From positions 1,178,001 through 1,242,000 of the forward strand of contig NZ_CP047958.1 of the NCBI RefSeq assembly GCF_014304815.1: a stretch of 64,000 bases of DNA. Direction: 5' to 3'. Shown here in pieces: positions 27,465 through 36,336 of the stretch. Made by a program: the position numbers and the translations under genes. Each line of letters opens with the position of its first letter. Position 1 is the first letter of the stretch. The notes beneath the pieces were generated by a model. That model was not told where the DNA came from, made no database searches, and saw only the letters and a list, made by a program, of their open reading frames with translations. The DNA comes from Synechococcus sp. MIT S9220. GTDB taxonomy: Bacteria; Cyanobacteriota; Cyanobacteriia; PCC-6307; Cyanobiaceae.

Positions 27465-29309
27465 CTAATCCAGGCTAGAGCTCCTGGAGGGGACGTCGAG
27501 TCCTGCCAGAGCATGAAAACGATCGGACTGAAGGGTCTCTTCCTCAATCAGAGCCTCGACAAGCCGATCCATCAGCTGTCGCCTCGCGGTCAGTAGATCA
27601 ATGGCCTGTTGCAAGGCCTCTTGTGCCAACGCTCGAACCCGATGATCAATTTCTCGACCGGTGCTTTCGGCATAGGCCTGCCTGGTATTCACCAGATCAC
27701 GTCCAAGGAAAACTTCCTGATCCTGTCCTTCAAGGGCAACTGGGCCGAGATCTGAAAATCCGAAACGGGTCACCATTTCTCGTGCGAGCTGCGACACCAT
27801 CTGGAGATCGCCGCTGGCACCCTGTGTCACCTCAGAGTCTCCGAAAACCACAATCTCTGCCGCACGACCGCCCAAGGCCATCACCAGCCTTGCTCTCAGA
27901 TAGGCACGCGTGACCAAACCAGAGTCAATGATTTCCTCATCAGGAAAGAAACGAGTAAAGCCTCCAACTCCACCACTGCGGGGCAACAGAGTGACCTTGT
28001 CCACCGGGTCGGCATGGGGAGTGAGCGCCGCCACGAGTGCATGGCCAATCTCGTGATAAGCAATTAATCGCTTCTTTGCTCCGTCCTGGAGCGGGGCAGC
28101 TGTCAGCCCCATCGTGATCCGCTCGAGTGCCTCTTCAAGCTCTCTGTTGCTAAGAAAAGACGCCTCATGACGAGCCGTCAGAATCGCTGCTTCGTTGAGA
28201 AGATTCGCAAGATCCGCGCCTGAAAAACCAGGCGTTCTGCTGGCCCATTCAGCAAGCGAAACCTCATCTGACAACGGTCTGGTTCTTGCATGCACAGCGA
28301 GAATCGATTCCCGACCGCGGCGATCAGGGAGACCCACCTGGATGCGTCGGTCGAACCGTCCTGGACGCATCAGTGCTGTGTCCAGAACATCAGGTCGGTT
28401 TGTCGCTGCTAAGAGAATGACGCCCGAGTTATCAGCGAATCCATCCATTTCAGTCAACAACTGATTCAGGGTTTGCTCGCGCTCATCATTTCCACCACCA
28501 ATCCCCGCACCTCTCTGGCGACCAACAGCATCAATTTCATCGATGAACACGATGCAGGGGGCTTTGTCCTTGGCCTTTTTGAACAGGTCTCTGACTCGGC
28601 TGGCACCGACACCAACAAACATTTCAACGAACTCAGAGGCAGCTATTGAGAAAAAGGGAACGCCTGCTTCTCCGGCGATGGCTTTGGCAAGCAGTGTTTT
28701 GCCGGTTCCTGGGGGACCAATCAACAACACCCCACGAGGAATTCGAGCACCAAGCTTGATGAAGGTCTCCGGCTGTTTCAGAAAGGTGACCACCTCCTGC
28801 AACTCTTCTTTGGCTTCACCGATCCCGGCGACATCTTCAAATCGCACCGTGATCTCATCTTGCGGGCTGGTTCTGGCCTGGGTGCGTCCAAACCCCATGG
28901 CCTTGTTGGCTGCCTGAGCTGAACGGCGTAACAGCAAAGACAGGCCGACAACGATCAGAACAATCAGAGCAAGATTTCCAGCGAGGCCTGCCAGTGCCTG
29001 CTCTTGGCGGACATCCTTGACATTCAGAGGTGTACCGGATGCTTCAGCGACGCGCAGGATCTGCTGATCATTCGCCAGTACAGGAACTGTGATTTGCTTC
29101 CCGTCGCGATAGGTGACGATCACCTGACGGCGAGCGGGGACCAACACCAGTTCCTTGACGGAGCCGGACGAAATGTCCTTGAGCACGGTGCTGTAACTCA
29201 CATCCGGTTGCCTTTGAAACAGGGCGAACGGATTGTTCTGTTGCTCCTCAGGCTTTGACTTGGGCGCTTGAGTTCCCGGTTCTGACTGGCTCGGCTGCTC
29301 TGAACTCAC
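27465..29309 (-). CDS. ftsH: ATP-dependent zinc metalloprotease FtsH
   Basis: 614 residues from a GTG start. The AAA+ domain shows GPPGTGKT (Walker A), IVFIDEIDA (Walker B), and the [12 protein letters not shown]. The zinc protease motif HEIGH sits near residue 430, with the downstream FTRFFPDEE region. FtsH degrades damaged membrane proteins such as D1 of photosystem II. Oddly, only one hydrophobic segment is seen before the AAA+ domain (about residues 112-128, [16 protein letters not shown]). The usual first N-terminal membrane helix is absent; the N-terminus is polar and proline/glutamine rich. No alternative upstream start is in frame. Confidence 0.95.
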   Translation of the reverse strand: MSSEQPSQSEPGTQAPKSKPEEQQNNPFALFQRQPDVSYSTVLKDISSGSVKELVLVPARRQVIVTYRDGKQITVPVLANDQQILRVAEASGTPLNVKDVRQEQALAGLAGNLALIVLIVVGLSLLLRRSAQAANKAMGFGRTQARTSPQDEITVRFEDVAGIGEAKEELQEVVTFLKQPETFIKLGARIPRGVLLIGPPGTGKTLLAKAIAGEAGVPFFSIAASEFVEMFVGVGASRVRDLFKKAKDKAPCIVFIDEIDAVGRQRGAGIGGGNDEREQTLNQLLTEMDGFADNSGVILLAATNRPDVLDTALMRPGRFDRRIQVGLPDRRGRESILAVHARTRPLSDEVSLAEWASRTPGFSGADLANLLNEAAILTARHEASFLSNRELEEALERITMGLTAAPLQDGAKKRLIAYHEIGHALVAALTPHADPVDKVTLLPRSGGVGGFTRFFPDEEIIDSGLVTRAYLRARLVMALGGRAAEIVVFGDSEVTQGASGDLQMVSQLAREMVTRFGFSDLGPVALEGQDQEVFLGRDLVNTRQAYAESTGREIDHRVRALAQEALQQAIDLLTARRQLMDRLVEALIEEETLQSDRFHALAGLDVPSRSSSLD

Positions 29310-29396
29310 ACCGCAAATGCGTTGAACTAAGAGTAGCGATTTGACGAGTGGGCTCTTCGAAGTAGATCATGGCTGTTTGGCAGTGAAACGCCCGCG

Positions 29397-29573
29397 ATGG
29401 CCGTCCCGAAGAAGAAAACCTCAAAAGGCAAGCGCAACCAGCGACATGCTGTTTGGAAGGCCAAAGCCGCCACTGCCGCTCAGCGTGCTCTCTCGATTGG
29501 CAAGTCTGTGCTGAGCGGACGGGCCCAGGGCTTTGTTTATCCCGTTGCTGAAGAGGACGAGGCAGAAAGCTGA
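29397..29573 (+). CDS. rpmF: 50S ribosomal protein L32
   Basis: 58 residues, [23 protein letters not shown]..., the typical L32 start with the basic PKKKTSK stretch, followed by the [15 protein letters not shown] segment. Too short for most frame finders. It is divergent from ftsH. Its last 37 bp overlap the 3' end of the glycerate kinase gene on the minus strand. Confidence 0.96.
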   Translation: MAVPKKKTSKGKRNQRHAVWKAKAATAAQRALSIGKSVLSGRAQGFVYPVAEEDEAES

Positions 29574-30496
29574 CGATCCATGACGTGGATCTCACGCACA
29601 TCGCGTGATTCCGTGAGATCGATCACCGCACTGCTCAGTGGAAGCATGCGTAGCCAGCTCGGTGGTAGTGCGGCAAGCACCATCCGGTTGAAGTCGGCAA
29701 GGTCACTGCTGCGGTAGCCCACTCCGCTCTGATGCTCCAAGGTGGCTAGTTGCTGCTGCTTCCATCGAGACGATTGGTCGTTTCGAACAGCCCGCAGATG
29801 CCAGAGATCATCAAGGAGTGTCCAGACCTGCTGGTAGTCAGCAAGTAAAGAAACGGCTCTGGAGCGCCAGGCAAGCTCATGCTCTGACAATCCTTCAAGG
29901 ATTTCGGTCTCAATCGAGGGCAGGGGAGATACCCCCAGAAACCAGCCTTCGATCAACACCACTTTTGGTCGTGAACTGCTACTTCCGCATCGATCTCCCC
30001 GGCCATTGCGGAGTGACTTGTCAAAACGGGGGGCCGTGATCAGACCAGTTTCTTTCCAAGTTGCAAGCGATTGCACCAGCCCATCAATGTCGTGACTGCC
30101 AGGAAGAGCTCTCGGAACCGACCAGGGATTACCCCGCATGCTCTTCTCAAGCTGCTCCGCTGGCCAATAGAAATCATCGAGTGAAAGATGCTCCACCGGC
30201 CAACCCAAGTGTTGAGAGGCGGATTTGACCCAGCTGCACAGCGTTGATTTACCGCACCCCGGCAGGGCACTTACACCAAGCACAACACACTCCCCCTGAT
30301 GCAGAGCCAACTCAACTCGGCTCAGCAATGGCAAACCAACGAACGCAATCCAGCCATCCACAACTGGCGCAGACCAATGATGTCTGGCCAGAGTCACACC
30401 ACCATGAGATACCCATCGATTCCACCAGTCCTCAACGTTGAACCAGTCGAAGCTTGCAAGCAGACGCTCGAACCCAACAGGAACGTCCTGAGGCAT
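29537..30496 (-). CDS. D-glycerate 3-kinase (GLYK type)
   Basis: 319 residues from the ATG at 30496 ([19 protein letters not shown]). The frame extends to 30583, but those residues look unrelated. A P-loop ([15 protein letters not shown]) near residue 90 and [23 protein letters not shown] and [10 protein letters not shown] match plant/cyanobacterial glycerate kinases, which phosphorylate glycerate in the photorespiratory pathway. It lies upstream of ycf20 and HAD genes on the same strand, in the order HAD-ycf20-kinase in transcription. Confidence 0.85.
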   Translation of the reverse strand: MPQDVPVGFERLLASFDWFNVEDWWNRWVSHGGVTLARHHWSAPVVDGWIAFVGLPLLSRVELALHQGECVVLGVSALPGCGKSTLCSWVKSASQHLGWPVEHLSLDDFYWPAEQLEKSMRGNPWSVPRALPGSHDIDGLVQSLATWKETGLITAPRFDKSLRNGRGDRCGSSSSRPKVVLIEGWFLGVSPLPSIETEILEGLSEHELAWRSRAVSLLADYQQVWTLLDDLWHLRAVRNDQSSRWKQQQLATLEHQSGVGYRSSDLADFNRMVLAALPPSWLRMLPLSSAVIDLTESRDVREIHVMDRQLSASSSSATG

Positions 30497-30512
30497 TGAA
30501 TCGACGTTGTGA

Positions 30513-30851
30513 TCAGGATCCAAGCTTGTAAGCCTCGAGCACAACCGCATAGACCGTGCCGATGCGCAAATTGTCGAGGGCAAGCCAGGGGAGAGGCCAA
30601 GGGCCCGGGCGCACTTTGCTGCGTAGGCGAACGATCAGCTCAATGATGAGAACCATCACCAGCACTGCTGCAGGACGGTTCTGACCAGATCTCTGAAACC
30701 AAATCATGGTCACGTTGCTGCCGATGATGAAGCCGAACAGCAGTGCCAAAACCGCAACACTGCGTCGTCTCCAGGGTCCGACCAGTGTCTGGTTCAATTG
30801 CCTGCCGATCCGGCGTTGCAACTGTTCGTAGCGAGTGGCCTGAAGCGTCAT
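30513..30851 (-). CDS. ycf20: Ycf20-like protein (DUF565)
   Basis: 112 residues from the ATG at 30851. Two hydrophobic segments (SVAVLALLFGFIIGSNVTMIWF and AVLVMVLIIELIVRL) and a C-terminal NLRIGTVYAVVLEAYKLGS match the DUF565/Ycf20 family, which is plastid- and cyanobacterium-conserved. Plant homologues affect non-photochemical quenching; the function here is unknown. The ATG overlaps the HAD gene stop by 4 bp, and the glycerate kinase follows. Confidence 0.88.
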   Translation of the reverse strand: MTLQATRYEQLQRRIGRQLNQTLVGPWRRRSVAVLALLFGFIIGSNVTMIWFQRSGQNRPAAVLVMVLIIELIVRLRSKVRPGPWPLPWLALDNLRIGTVYAVVLEAYKLGS

Positions 30852-31606
30852 CGCGAGTGGGCCGTGATCAGCAACTCCAGGTACTCCAGCGTGATCCGGC
30901 CCTCTGCACAAGGGGGGCCGCACAAGATCCTTGCCTGCTGATCAGCGTCTCCGAACTGATCAACCACGGCTTCGGCGGCTTGCAGGTTGTTGTCAAGCTC
31001 GGCATCCCACGGGGATGGGGTCAGCAGACAGCGCAAACCAGCTGCTTTGGCTGACAGCAGTCCAGGGGATGAATCCTCGAAAGCGACAACATGGGCCCGA
31101 TCTGATTGGCTCAGGTCAAGTGCCAGTTGATAAGGATCGGGATGGGGTTTATGTCGATCCACATCATCGGCAGTCACCATTCCCTTAAAGATTCCGGCCA
31201 ATTCGCTTGGTAAAGACTGGAGTAGAGCCTCAACAGAAGCTCGTCCACTGCTAGTCACAATCCACTGCTGCACCGCAGCACTGTTGAGTTCCTGAAGCAG
31301 TCGACTGACACCGGGACGAAGAGTCACAGTTCCAGAGGACGCGATCTTCAGGTAGTGCTGTTGCTTTGATCGACGCAATCGATCAAGTAGGGCCTGATCA
31401 ATCGGGGCTCCCACTTGTTCTGCATAGCACTGCATGCGCTGCCGTCCGCCAGGGATTCTCAGCAGTTCGGAGTAGAGCTCTTCATTCCAATACCAGTCGA
31501 GACCACAGTCTGAGAAAGCCTGATTGAAAGCGGGGCGATGGCCATTGAGCTCGGTGTCAGCGAGCGTTCCATCCACATCCCAGAAAACAGCCTGCAAACG
31601 GGTCAT
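30848..31606 (-). CDS. HAD-family phosphatase (CbbY-like)
   Basis: 252 residues. The nucleophile motif FWDVDGTLADTE is at residues 8-19. A helical cap (about 20-100) is followed by IVTSSGRASVEALL, then KPHPDPYQLALDLSQ, and VAFEDSSPGLLSAKAAGLRCLL (motif IV). Matches the CbbY/phosphoglycolate-phosphatase-like subfamily. The substrate is not determined; xylulose-1,5-bisphosphate or another sugar phosphate is possible. First gene of the operon with ycf20 and glycerate kinase. Confidence 0.83.
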   Translation of the reverse strand: MTRLQAVFWDVDGTLADTELNGHRPAFNQAFSDCGLDWYWNEELYSELLRIPGGRQRMQCYAEQVGAPIDQALLDRLRRSKQQHYLKIASSGTVTLRPGVSRLLQELNSAAVQQWIVTSSGRASVEALLQSLPSELAGIFKGMVTADDVDRHKPHPDPYQLALDLSQSDRAHVVAFEDSSPGLLSAKAAGLRCLLTPSPWDAELDNNLQAAEAVVDQFGDADQQARILCGPPCAEGRITLEYLELLITAHSR

Positions 31607-31666
31607 GTTGGAGATCCGATCGGGGCCCAGCTTGAACGATCGCTTTTGAGGCGATGAGGACGCACA

Positions 31667-33586
31667 ATGCAGCCATTACTTTCCTTCGGCATGGTGGCGG
31701 GCGCCCAGGATCAGCAGTGGCGACTCCCACAACCCATCGAAGGAGACCCACTGCCCTCAGTGGATCTTCCGCTCGCTCTGAAAGCGATGCTGTTCAGACG
31801 AGGACTCAAGAGTCCTGAGCAGGTGATGCTGCTTCTCAGTGATCAACCGCTGCCGGCAGCCGATCTCCACTTTCCGGAGCTGACTGCAGCACTCATCAGG
31901 TTGAAAAAAGCGTGCCTCAACCAGGAAGCAGTGGCCATCTGTGGCGATTACGACGCCGATGGCATGACCAGTACTGCTCTTCTCATGCGTGCCTTTGAGG
32001 CCATGGGAGCCAGTCCTCAAGCAGCAATCCCGAGCAGGATGGCCGATGGATATGGCCTCAACAGCGGCATGGTGGAGCAGCTCCATGCCCAGGGCGTTCG
32101 TCTACTGGTGACAGTCGACAACGGGGTAGCTGCACATGAAGCTCTCGAGAAGGCTTCGGAACTCGGCATCGAGGTGATCTTGACCGACCACCACACCCTT
32201 CCCGCCAATCGACCCAAAGCATTGGCTCTGATCCACCCAGCAACCACTCCGAAAAACTCTCCTTATGGTTGTCTGGCTGGAGTGGGATTGGCCTATGTGC
32301 TGGCCAGAGCTTTAGCCGCGGAGTTGAAGAATCCAGCGTCGATCACCACAGCGAGAGATTTGTTCTGTATTGGCACCGTGGCCGATATGGCACCACTCAT
32401 AGGAGCCAATCGAACCCTGCTCCGAGAAGGGTTGAGTCATCTGCATCGCAGCCGTTGCCCTGGAGTTCAAGCCTTGCAGCAACTCGCTGGTCTTGGAGAT
32501 CGTCCCTTACGTGCTGATGACATCGGTTTCCAATTGGCACCGAGGATCAACGCGGTCGGTCGCATCGGTGAACCCTCCCTGGTCGTTGATCTGCTCACAG
32601 CCGATGACCCCAATCGTGCTTTTGAGCTCGGGCGTCAGTGCGACGCACTGAATCGTCAGCGACGTGAGCTCTGCGATGCGATCGAAGCGGAGGCAGTTGC
32701 ACTGCTTGAAAGTGATCCATCACCTTTGCCTCCCTTTGTACTGCTTGCGCAGGGGCATTGGCATCACGGTGTGATTGGCATCGTTGCTGCACGACTCGTT
32801 GAGCGTTATCAACGTCCCGCAGCGTTGCTCGCCAGCGACGGCGAAGGACAAATGCGTGCCTCGGTGCGTGCACCCGATGGTTTTGCCGTTGATCGAGCGC
32901 TGCAACATTGCAGTGCTCTTCTGGACCGTCACGGAGGTCATCCCGCCGCTGGCGGATTCACGGTTCAGGTGACGTCTGTCAGTGCCCTGCATCAAGCCCT
33001 CAACGCTCTTGCTGCGCAATGGCTGCAGGGTCGGGGTGAGGATCTGTTGGTTGAACCGGAAGCGCTGCTAGAGCTCGATCAAATTGACCATGATTTATGG
33101 CAAGCCTTGCAACAACTCGAACCCTTCGGTGCTGGTCATCCAAAACCATTGTTCTGGTCACGAGGTTGCAGAATCACCGACCAACAATCCCTGCGCGGCG
33201 GGCACTTACGGCTGAAACTTGAACAACACGGAGTGGAACGCCAGGCCATTGTTTGGCGCTGGCCCGACAACGCTGTGCTCAGTCAGACAATCGATGCCAC
33301 GTACACCGTCACTCAGAATCATTGGCGTGGCGAGAGCCGTTTTCAACTGGAGATCCAGGCTCTTCGACCCCATCATGAAGTGATGGAACTCTTGCGTTCT
33401 CGCGGAAGCTACCGAGTGCAGCGTATCGATCGCCAAAGCCTGGAGCTGATCAATCCAGACGGAGAAACACTGGTGAGTCGTATCAATCACGAGGGTGTGC
33501 TGGAAAGCGACGACAGTCGCGCTTCACACCCTTACGTTGCAGCTCTCCTGCAGGAGGCTTGCATCGGCCTCGGTTTGCGCCCATGA
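31667..33586 (+). CDS. recJ: Single-stranded-DNA-specific exonuclease RecJ
   Basis: 639 residues. DHH-family exonuclease that degrades ssDNA 5' to 3' in recombination and repair. Motifs: AICGDYDADGMTSTALL (motif I), VTVDNGVAAHEAL, LTDHHT (motif III), APRINAVGRIG, and C-terminal GGHPAAGGF (DHHA1). An OB-fold-like C-terminal region follows (about 500-639). The start is the ATG at 31667. The stop overlaps the ATG of clcA. Confidence 0.95.
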   Translation: MQPLLSFGMVAGAQDQQWRLPQPIEGDPLPSVDLPLALKAMLFRRGLKSPEQVMLLLSDQPLPAADLHFPELTAALIRLKKACLNQEAVAICGDYDADGMTSTALLMRAFEAMGASPQAAIPSRMADGYGLNSGMVEQLHAQGVRLLVTVDNGVAAHEALEKASELGIEVILTDHHTLPANRPKALALIHPATTPKNSPYGCLAGVGLAYVLARALAAELKNPASITTARDLFCIGTVADMAPLIGANRTLLREGLSHLHRSRCPGVQALQQLAGLGDRPLRADDIGFQLAPRINAVGRIGEPSLVVDLLTADDPNRAFELGRQCDALNRQRRELCDAIEAEAVALLESDPSPLPPFVLLAQGHWHHGVIGIVAARLVERYQRPAALLASDGEGQMRASVRAPDGFAVDRALQHCSALLDRHGGHPAAGGFTVQVTSVSALHQALNALAAQWLQGRGEDLLVEPEALLELDQIDHDLWQALQQLEPFGAGHPKPLFWSRGCRITDQQSLRGGHLRLKLEQHGVERQAIVWRWPDNAVLSQTIDATYTVTQNHWRGESRFQLEIQALRPHHEVMELLRSRGSYRVQRIDRQSLELINPDGETLVSRINHEGVLESDDSRASHPYVAALLQEACIGLGLRP

Positions 33587-34947
33587 GTCCGGATAGCCGA
33601 CAGGAATCAGTCCTGATTCCAGGAACATTGCCCTCACAGAGCCGACTCAAAGGCCTTGTTCGTCATTTCATCGGTCTGGTTCTGGTCGGAGTGCTGATCG
33701 GGCTTGCATGTCTGCCTCTGAATCTTGTCGATGGCGTTCAGGATTATCTGTACGGGTTGATGCCGACCTCTGCCAATGAAGGTTGGAGCCGGAAGGGACT
33801 GCTTGTCGCCTTCATGCCGCTCGTGGTGATGCCGATCCTGTTGCTGCTCCAGCGTGGACCCTGGCAGGCCGGTGCTGGCTCCGGCATTCCATCCACAATG
33901 AATGGGCTTGAAGACCCATCTCAACTGCCCAAAGCAATGGCACTGCCTGGAACAGTGCAACGTGGAGTGCTTTGGTCCATTGCCACCGTCGCCATGCTTC
34001 CGCTTGGAAGGGAGGGTCCAGTTGTTCAGTTCGGTGCAGCCGTTGCGAGGGCCTGCCATCGGCGCTTCCGCGATTGGTTGCCCTCTTTGAATGAACGCCA
34101 GATTGTGGCCATCGGTGGAGGTGCCGGTCTTGCCGGTGGATTCAACACGCCTCTGCTTGGAGCCGTGTTCATGCTCGAAGAACTCACCGCCGATTATTCG
34201 ATCGTGACGATCTGGCCAGCGCTGGTGGTCAGTGTTGCCGCAGCTGGATTCTCCAACATCGGCGGAGAACCGATGTTTGGACTCGGAGTCCTCAACATCG
34301 CCTTGCCGGAAATCGAGCAACTCATGCTGGCTTTCCCGATCGGAATTGTCTGCGGACTTGTCGGTGGTTTGTTTAACAAGGGCTTGGTCTGGCTGACCAG
34401 ACGCCTGGCCCCGGTGATCAAAAGAAAACCCCTGCGAACAGGCTTATGTCTCGGTAGTGGATTGACAGTGCTTGCTCTGCTGAGCTGGGGAACCTCCACG
34501 TCTGATGGCGAAGCGCTCGTCCGTCAGCTGATTGAACAAGGGATGCCCAATGCTCTTGGCAATGATCAGGATTTCATTACTGGACTCACCAGCGTCTGGA
34601 TCACGCTGGTCAGGGTCGTTGGACCGATGCTGGCATTAAGCCCTGGAGTCCCAGGCGGTCTGATTGACCCTTCTCTGACATTCGGTGCGGTCCTTGGCTA
34701 TACCGTTTGCGCCGTGGCCGGAATCAGCTCACAAGTGGGAATCGGCCTTGGCCTCGCTGCAGGCCTTTCAGGCGCAACTCAACTCCCTCTCGTCTCGATC
34801 GTTTTTGCCTGGAGACTGACAGGCGACCAGCAGTTGTTTGCTGGAGTTGTGCTTGCTTCAGTGCTTGCTGCCTACACCGGACGCTTGGTCTGCAGAGATC
34901 CGGTGTATCACGGCCTCAGCAAACTTCAGAGTGCACCACGGCGATAG
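33583..34947 (+). CDS. clcA: ClC-family chloride/proton antiporter
   Basis: 454 residues, about 10-12 membrane helices. Selectivity motifs are present: [28 protein letters not shown] (gating glutamate in GREGP, near residue 143) and [14 protein letters not shown]. The proton-glutamate pair is present in [11 protein letters not shown], which favours an antiporter over a channel. The ATG at 33583 overlaps the recJ stop. The last 22 bp overlap psb30 on the opposite strand. Confidence 0.93.
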   Translation: MSPDSRQESVLIPGTLPSQSRLKGLVRHFIGLVLVGVLIGLACLPLNLVDGVQDYLYGLMPTSANEGWSRKGLLVAFMPLVVMPILLLLQRGPWQAGAGSGIPSTMNGLEDPSQLPKAMALPGTVQRGVLWSIATVAMLPLGREGPVVQFGAAVARACHRRFRDWLPSLNERQIVAIGGGAGLAGGFNTPLLGAVFMLEELTADYSIVTIWPALVVSVAAAGFSNIGGEPMFGLGVLNIALPEIEQLMLAFPIGIVCGLVGGLFNKGLVWLTRRLAPVIKRKPLRTGLCLGSGLTVLALLSWGTSTSDGEALVRQLIEQGMPNALGNDQDFITGLTSVWITLVRVVGPMLALSPGVPGGLIDPSLTFGAVLGYTVCAVAGISSQVGIGLGLAAGLSGATQLPLVSIVFAWRLTGDQQLFAGVVLASVLAAYTGRLVCRDPVYHGLSKLQSAPRR

Positions 34948-35033
34948 AAGAGGATGAAGATGACGGCGGGGCCGGCCAGGGTGATCAGGGCCAGTGCCGC
35001 GAAATTGGCGATCAGGTGGAAATCGAGTCCCAT
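34926..35033 (-). CDS. psb30: Photosystem II reaction-centre protein Psb30 (Ycf12)
   Basis: 35 residues with one transmembrane helix: it begins [20 protein letters not shown] and ends [16 protein letters not shown]. This is a near-textbook Psb30/Ycf12 sequence, a small subunit on the PSII periphery near cytochrome b559. Start ATG read on the minus strand at 35031-35033, stop TGA at 34926-34928. Its 3' end overlaps clcA by 22 bp. Too short for the usual frame cutoff. Confidence 0.9.
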   Translation of the reverse strand: MGLDFHLIANFAALALITLAGPAVIFILFYRRGAL

Positions 35034-35168
35034 GGAACGGAAGCAGATGAGCGGCATGTTGCCAGATGCAGGCTACGAGGCATTCCCCCTCCACGTACAG
35101 CACGAACTCAACCTCTGTGATGGCTTGTCACAGCCGCAAAGTGCTGATCATGGTCTTGAGGTGGTCTC

Positions 35169-35537
35169 GTGACTCGCTCTCAACTCCATTGGTCCTGCAT
35201 GGACCAGTGCGGTGCCTGCTGCCGATTGGCACCTGATGAACGCCCGGAAGCCGTTGAGGCTCTGAATCCTCTTCAGCAGCAGCAATATCTATCGATGGTG
35301 GGTGACGATGGCTGGTGCATTCATTTCGACAGTGGATCAAGGCGTTGTCGGATTTATGACTCCCGTCCAGATTTCTGCCGCGTCAGCAGTCTCTGCGGCT
35401 TGTTCGGCATCGAACCCGATCAGATGGACCGATTTGCGATCGATTGCTGCCGACAACAGATCCGTTCAGTTCATGGCGGTCGCAGCAGGGAACTGCGTAA
35501 GTTCGAACGTCTCATCCGTTCAACGGATCCTTTGTGA
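35169..35537 (+). CDS. YkgJ-family cysteine-cluster protein
   Basis: 122 residues from a GTG start. The N-terminal CMDQCGACCRL is the metal-binding CxxxCxxCC cluster. Further cysteines lie in GWCIHF, RCRIYDSRPDFCRV and SLCGLFGI. The family (UPF0153/YkgJ) is thought to bind zinc or iron. The ATGA overlap with the following gdt1 gene and the shared direction suggest one operon with the two GDT1 genes. Confidence 0.85.
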   Translation: MTRSQLHWSCMDQCGACCRLAPDERPEAVEALNPLQQQQYLSMVGDDGWCIHFDSGSRRCRIYDSRPDFCRVSSLCGLFGIEPDQMDRFAIDCCRQQIRSVHGGRSRELRKFERLIRSTDPL

Positions 35538-35866
35538 TGACTGATTCCGGCACCCCACCACGTCCTGGTTTCACCACCGTCCTTCTGACGACATTCACAA
35601 CGGTTTTTCTGGCCGAGCTTGGCGATAAAACCCAACTCGCCACACTTTTACTGTCTGCTCAATCGGGGCAACCTTGGCTTGTGTTCGGTGGTGCGGCACT
35701 GGCGTTGATCTGCTCCAGCCTTGTCGGCGTGTTGGTGGGACGTTGGCTATCAACAGTGATGCAACCGGAACGGCTCGAGCAGATGGCCGGCCTGTTGATG
35801 CTGGGACTGGGGTTATGGCTCGGTTCCCAGGCACTGCAGTCGTTGATTTCCGCCAACCCTCTCTAA
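35534..35866 (+). CDS. GDT1/TMEM165-family protein, half-size (first copy)
   Basis: 110 residues, three membrane helices. The family motif ELGDKTQLATLLLS sits in the first helix. In eukaryotes the protein has two such units in one chain; here each unit is a separate gene. The family transports manganese and/or calcium against protons, and in Synechocystis the homologue exports manganese. It overlaps the YkgJ gene stop (ATGA) and is followed 42 bp later by a second copy. Confidence 0.88.
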   Translation: MMTDSGTPPRPGFTTVLLTTFTTVFLAELGDKTQLATLLLSAQSGQPWLVFGGAALALICSSLVGVLVGRWLSTVMQPERLEQMAGLLMLGLGLWLGSQALQSLISANPL

Positions 35867-35908
35867 AAGGACTCTCTCGATCGATTGGCCTTTGAACGCT
35901 TTCTTGTC

Positions 35909-36214
35909 ATGGATCTGACCCTGCTTCTGTCCACGTTCGCCACCGTTTTCCTCGCTGAACTCGGCGATAAAACCCAACTCGCCACCGTGGCAATTAGCGG
36001 AACATCCAACCGCCCCTTGGCCGTGTTTCTCGGTTCATCATCAGCGCTTGTGCTGGCAAGCCTGATCGGTGCCATCGCCGGAGGATCACTGTCAGGCGTT
36101 GTGCCTGCCGACTGGCTGCAGCTCATGGCATCACTTGGTTTTCTGGCGATTGGACTGAAACTGCTTTGGCCACTTCTCAGTGGAGCGGAATCAACAGCGA
36201 CGGCCGACGACTGA
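35909..36214 (+). CDS. GDT1/TMEM165-family protein, half-size (second copy)
   Basis: 101 residues from the ATG at 35909 (an in-frame TTG at 35885 would add 8). It carries ELGDKTQLATVAISG in the first helix and three membrane segments. The DNA encoding the GDKTQLA motif is identical to that in the first copy over 23 bp. Most likely it forms a heterodimer with the first copy to build a full transporter. Confidence 0.87.
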   Translation: MDLTLLLSTFATVFLAELGDKTQLATVAISGTSNRPLAVFLGSSSALVLASLIGAIAGGSLSGVVPADWLQLMASLGFLAIGLKLLWPLLSGAESTATADD

Positions 36215-36301
36215 ATCTCCAGGCGAGCGAGGGAGCTTTAAGATTGTGAAATCAAGGGAAGGCGCGGTCTTTCGCTGCACGCGCACCCGAGATGATTCCT
36301 C

Positions 36302-36318
36302 CCGGTCCTGAAGGCCGG
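36302..36318 (+). other. Hairpin in the leader of the RNB pseudoenzyme gene
   Basis: CCGG-T-CC/TGAA/GG-CCGG: a stem with one bulged T and a TGAA loop, 18 bp before the ATG at 36337. It may fold in the mRNA leader. No T-run follows, so it is not a terminator. Confidence 0.4.
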
Positions 36319-36336
36319 TTCCCGTAAAACGTTCCG

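Noticed and set aside
33634-34320. Minus-strand 228-aa frame inside clcA
   Set aside because: Shadow of a conserved membrane-transport gene with clear ClC motifs.
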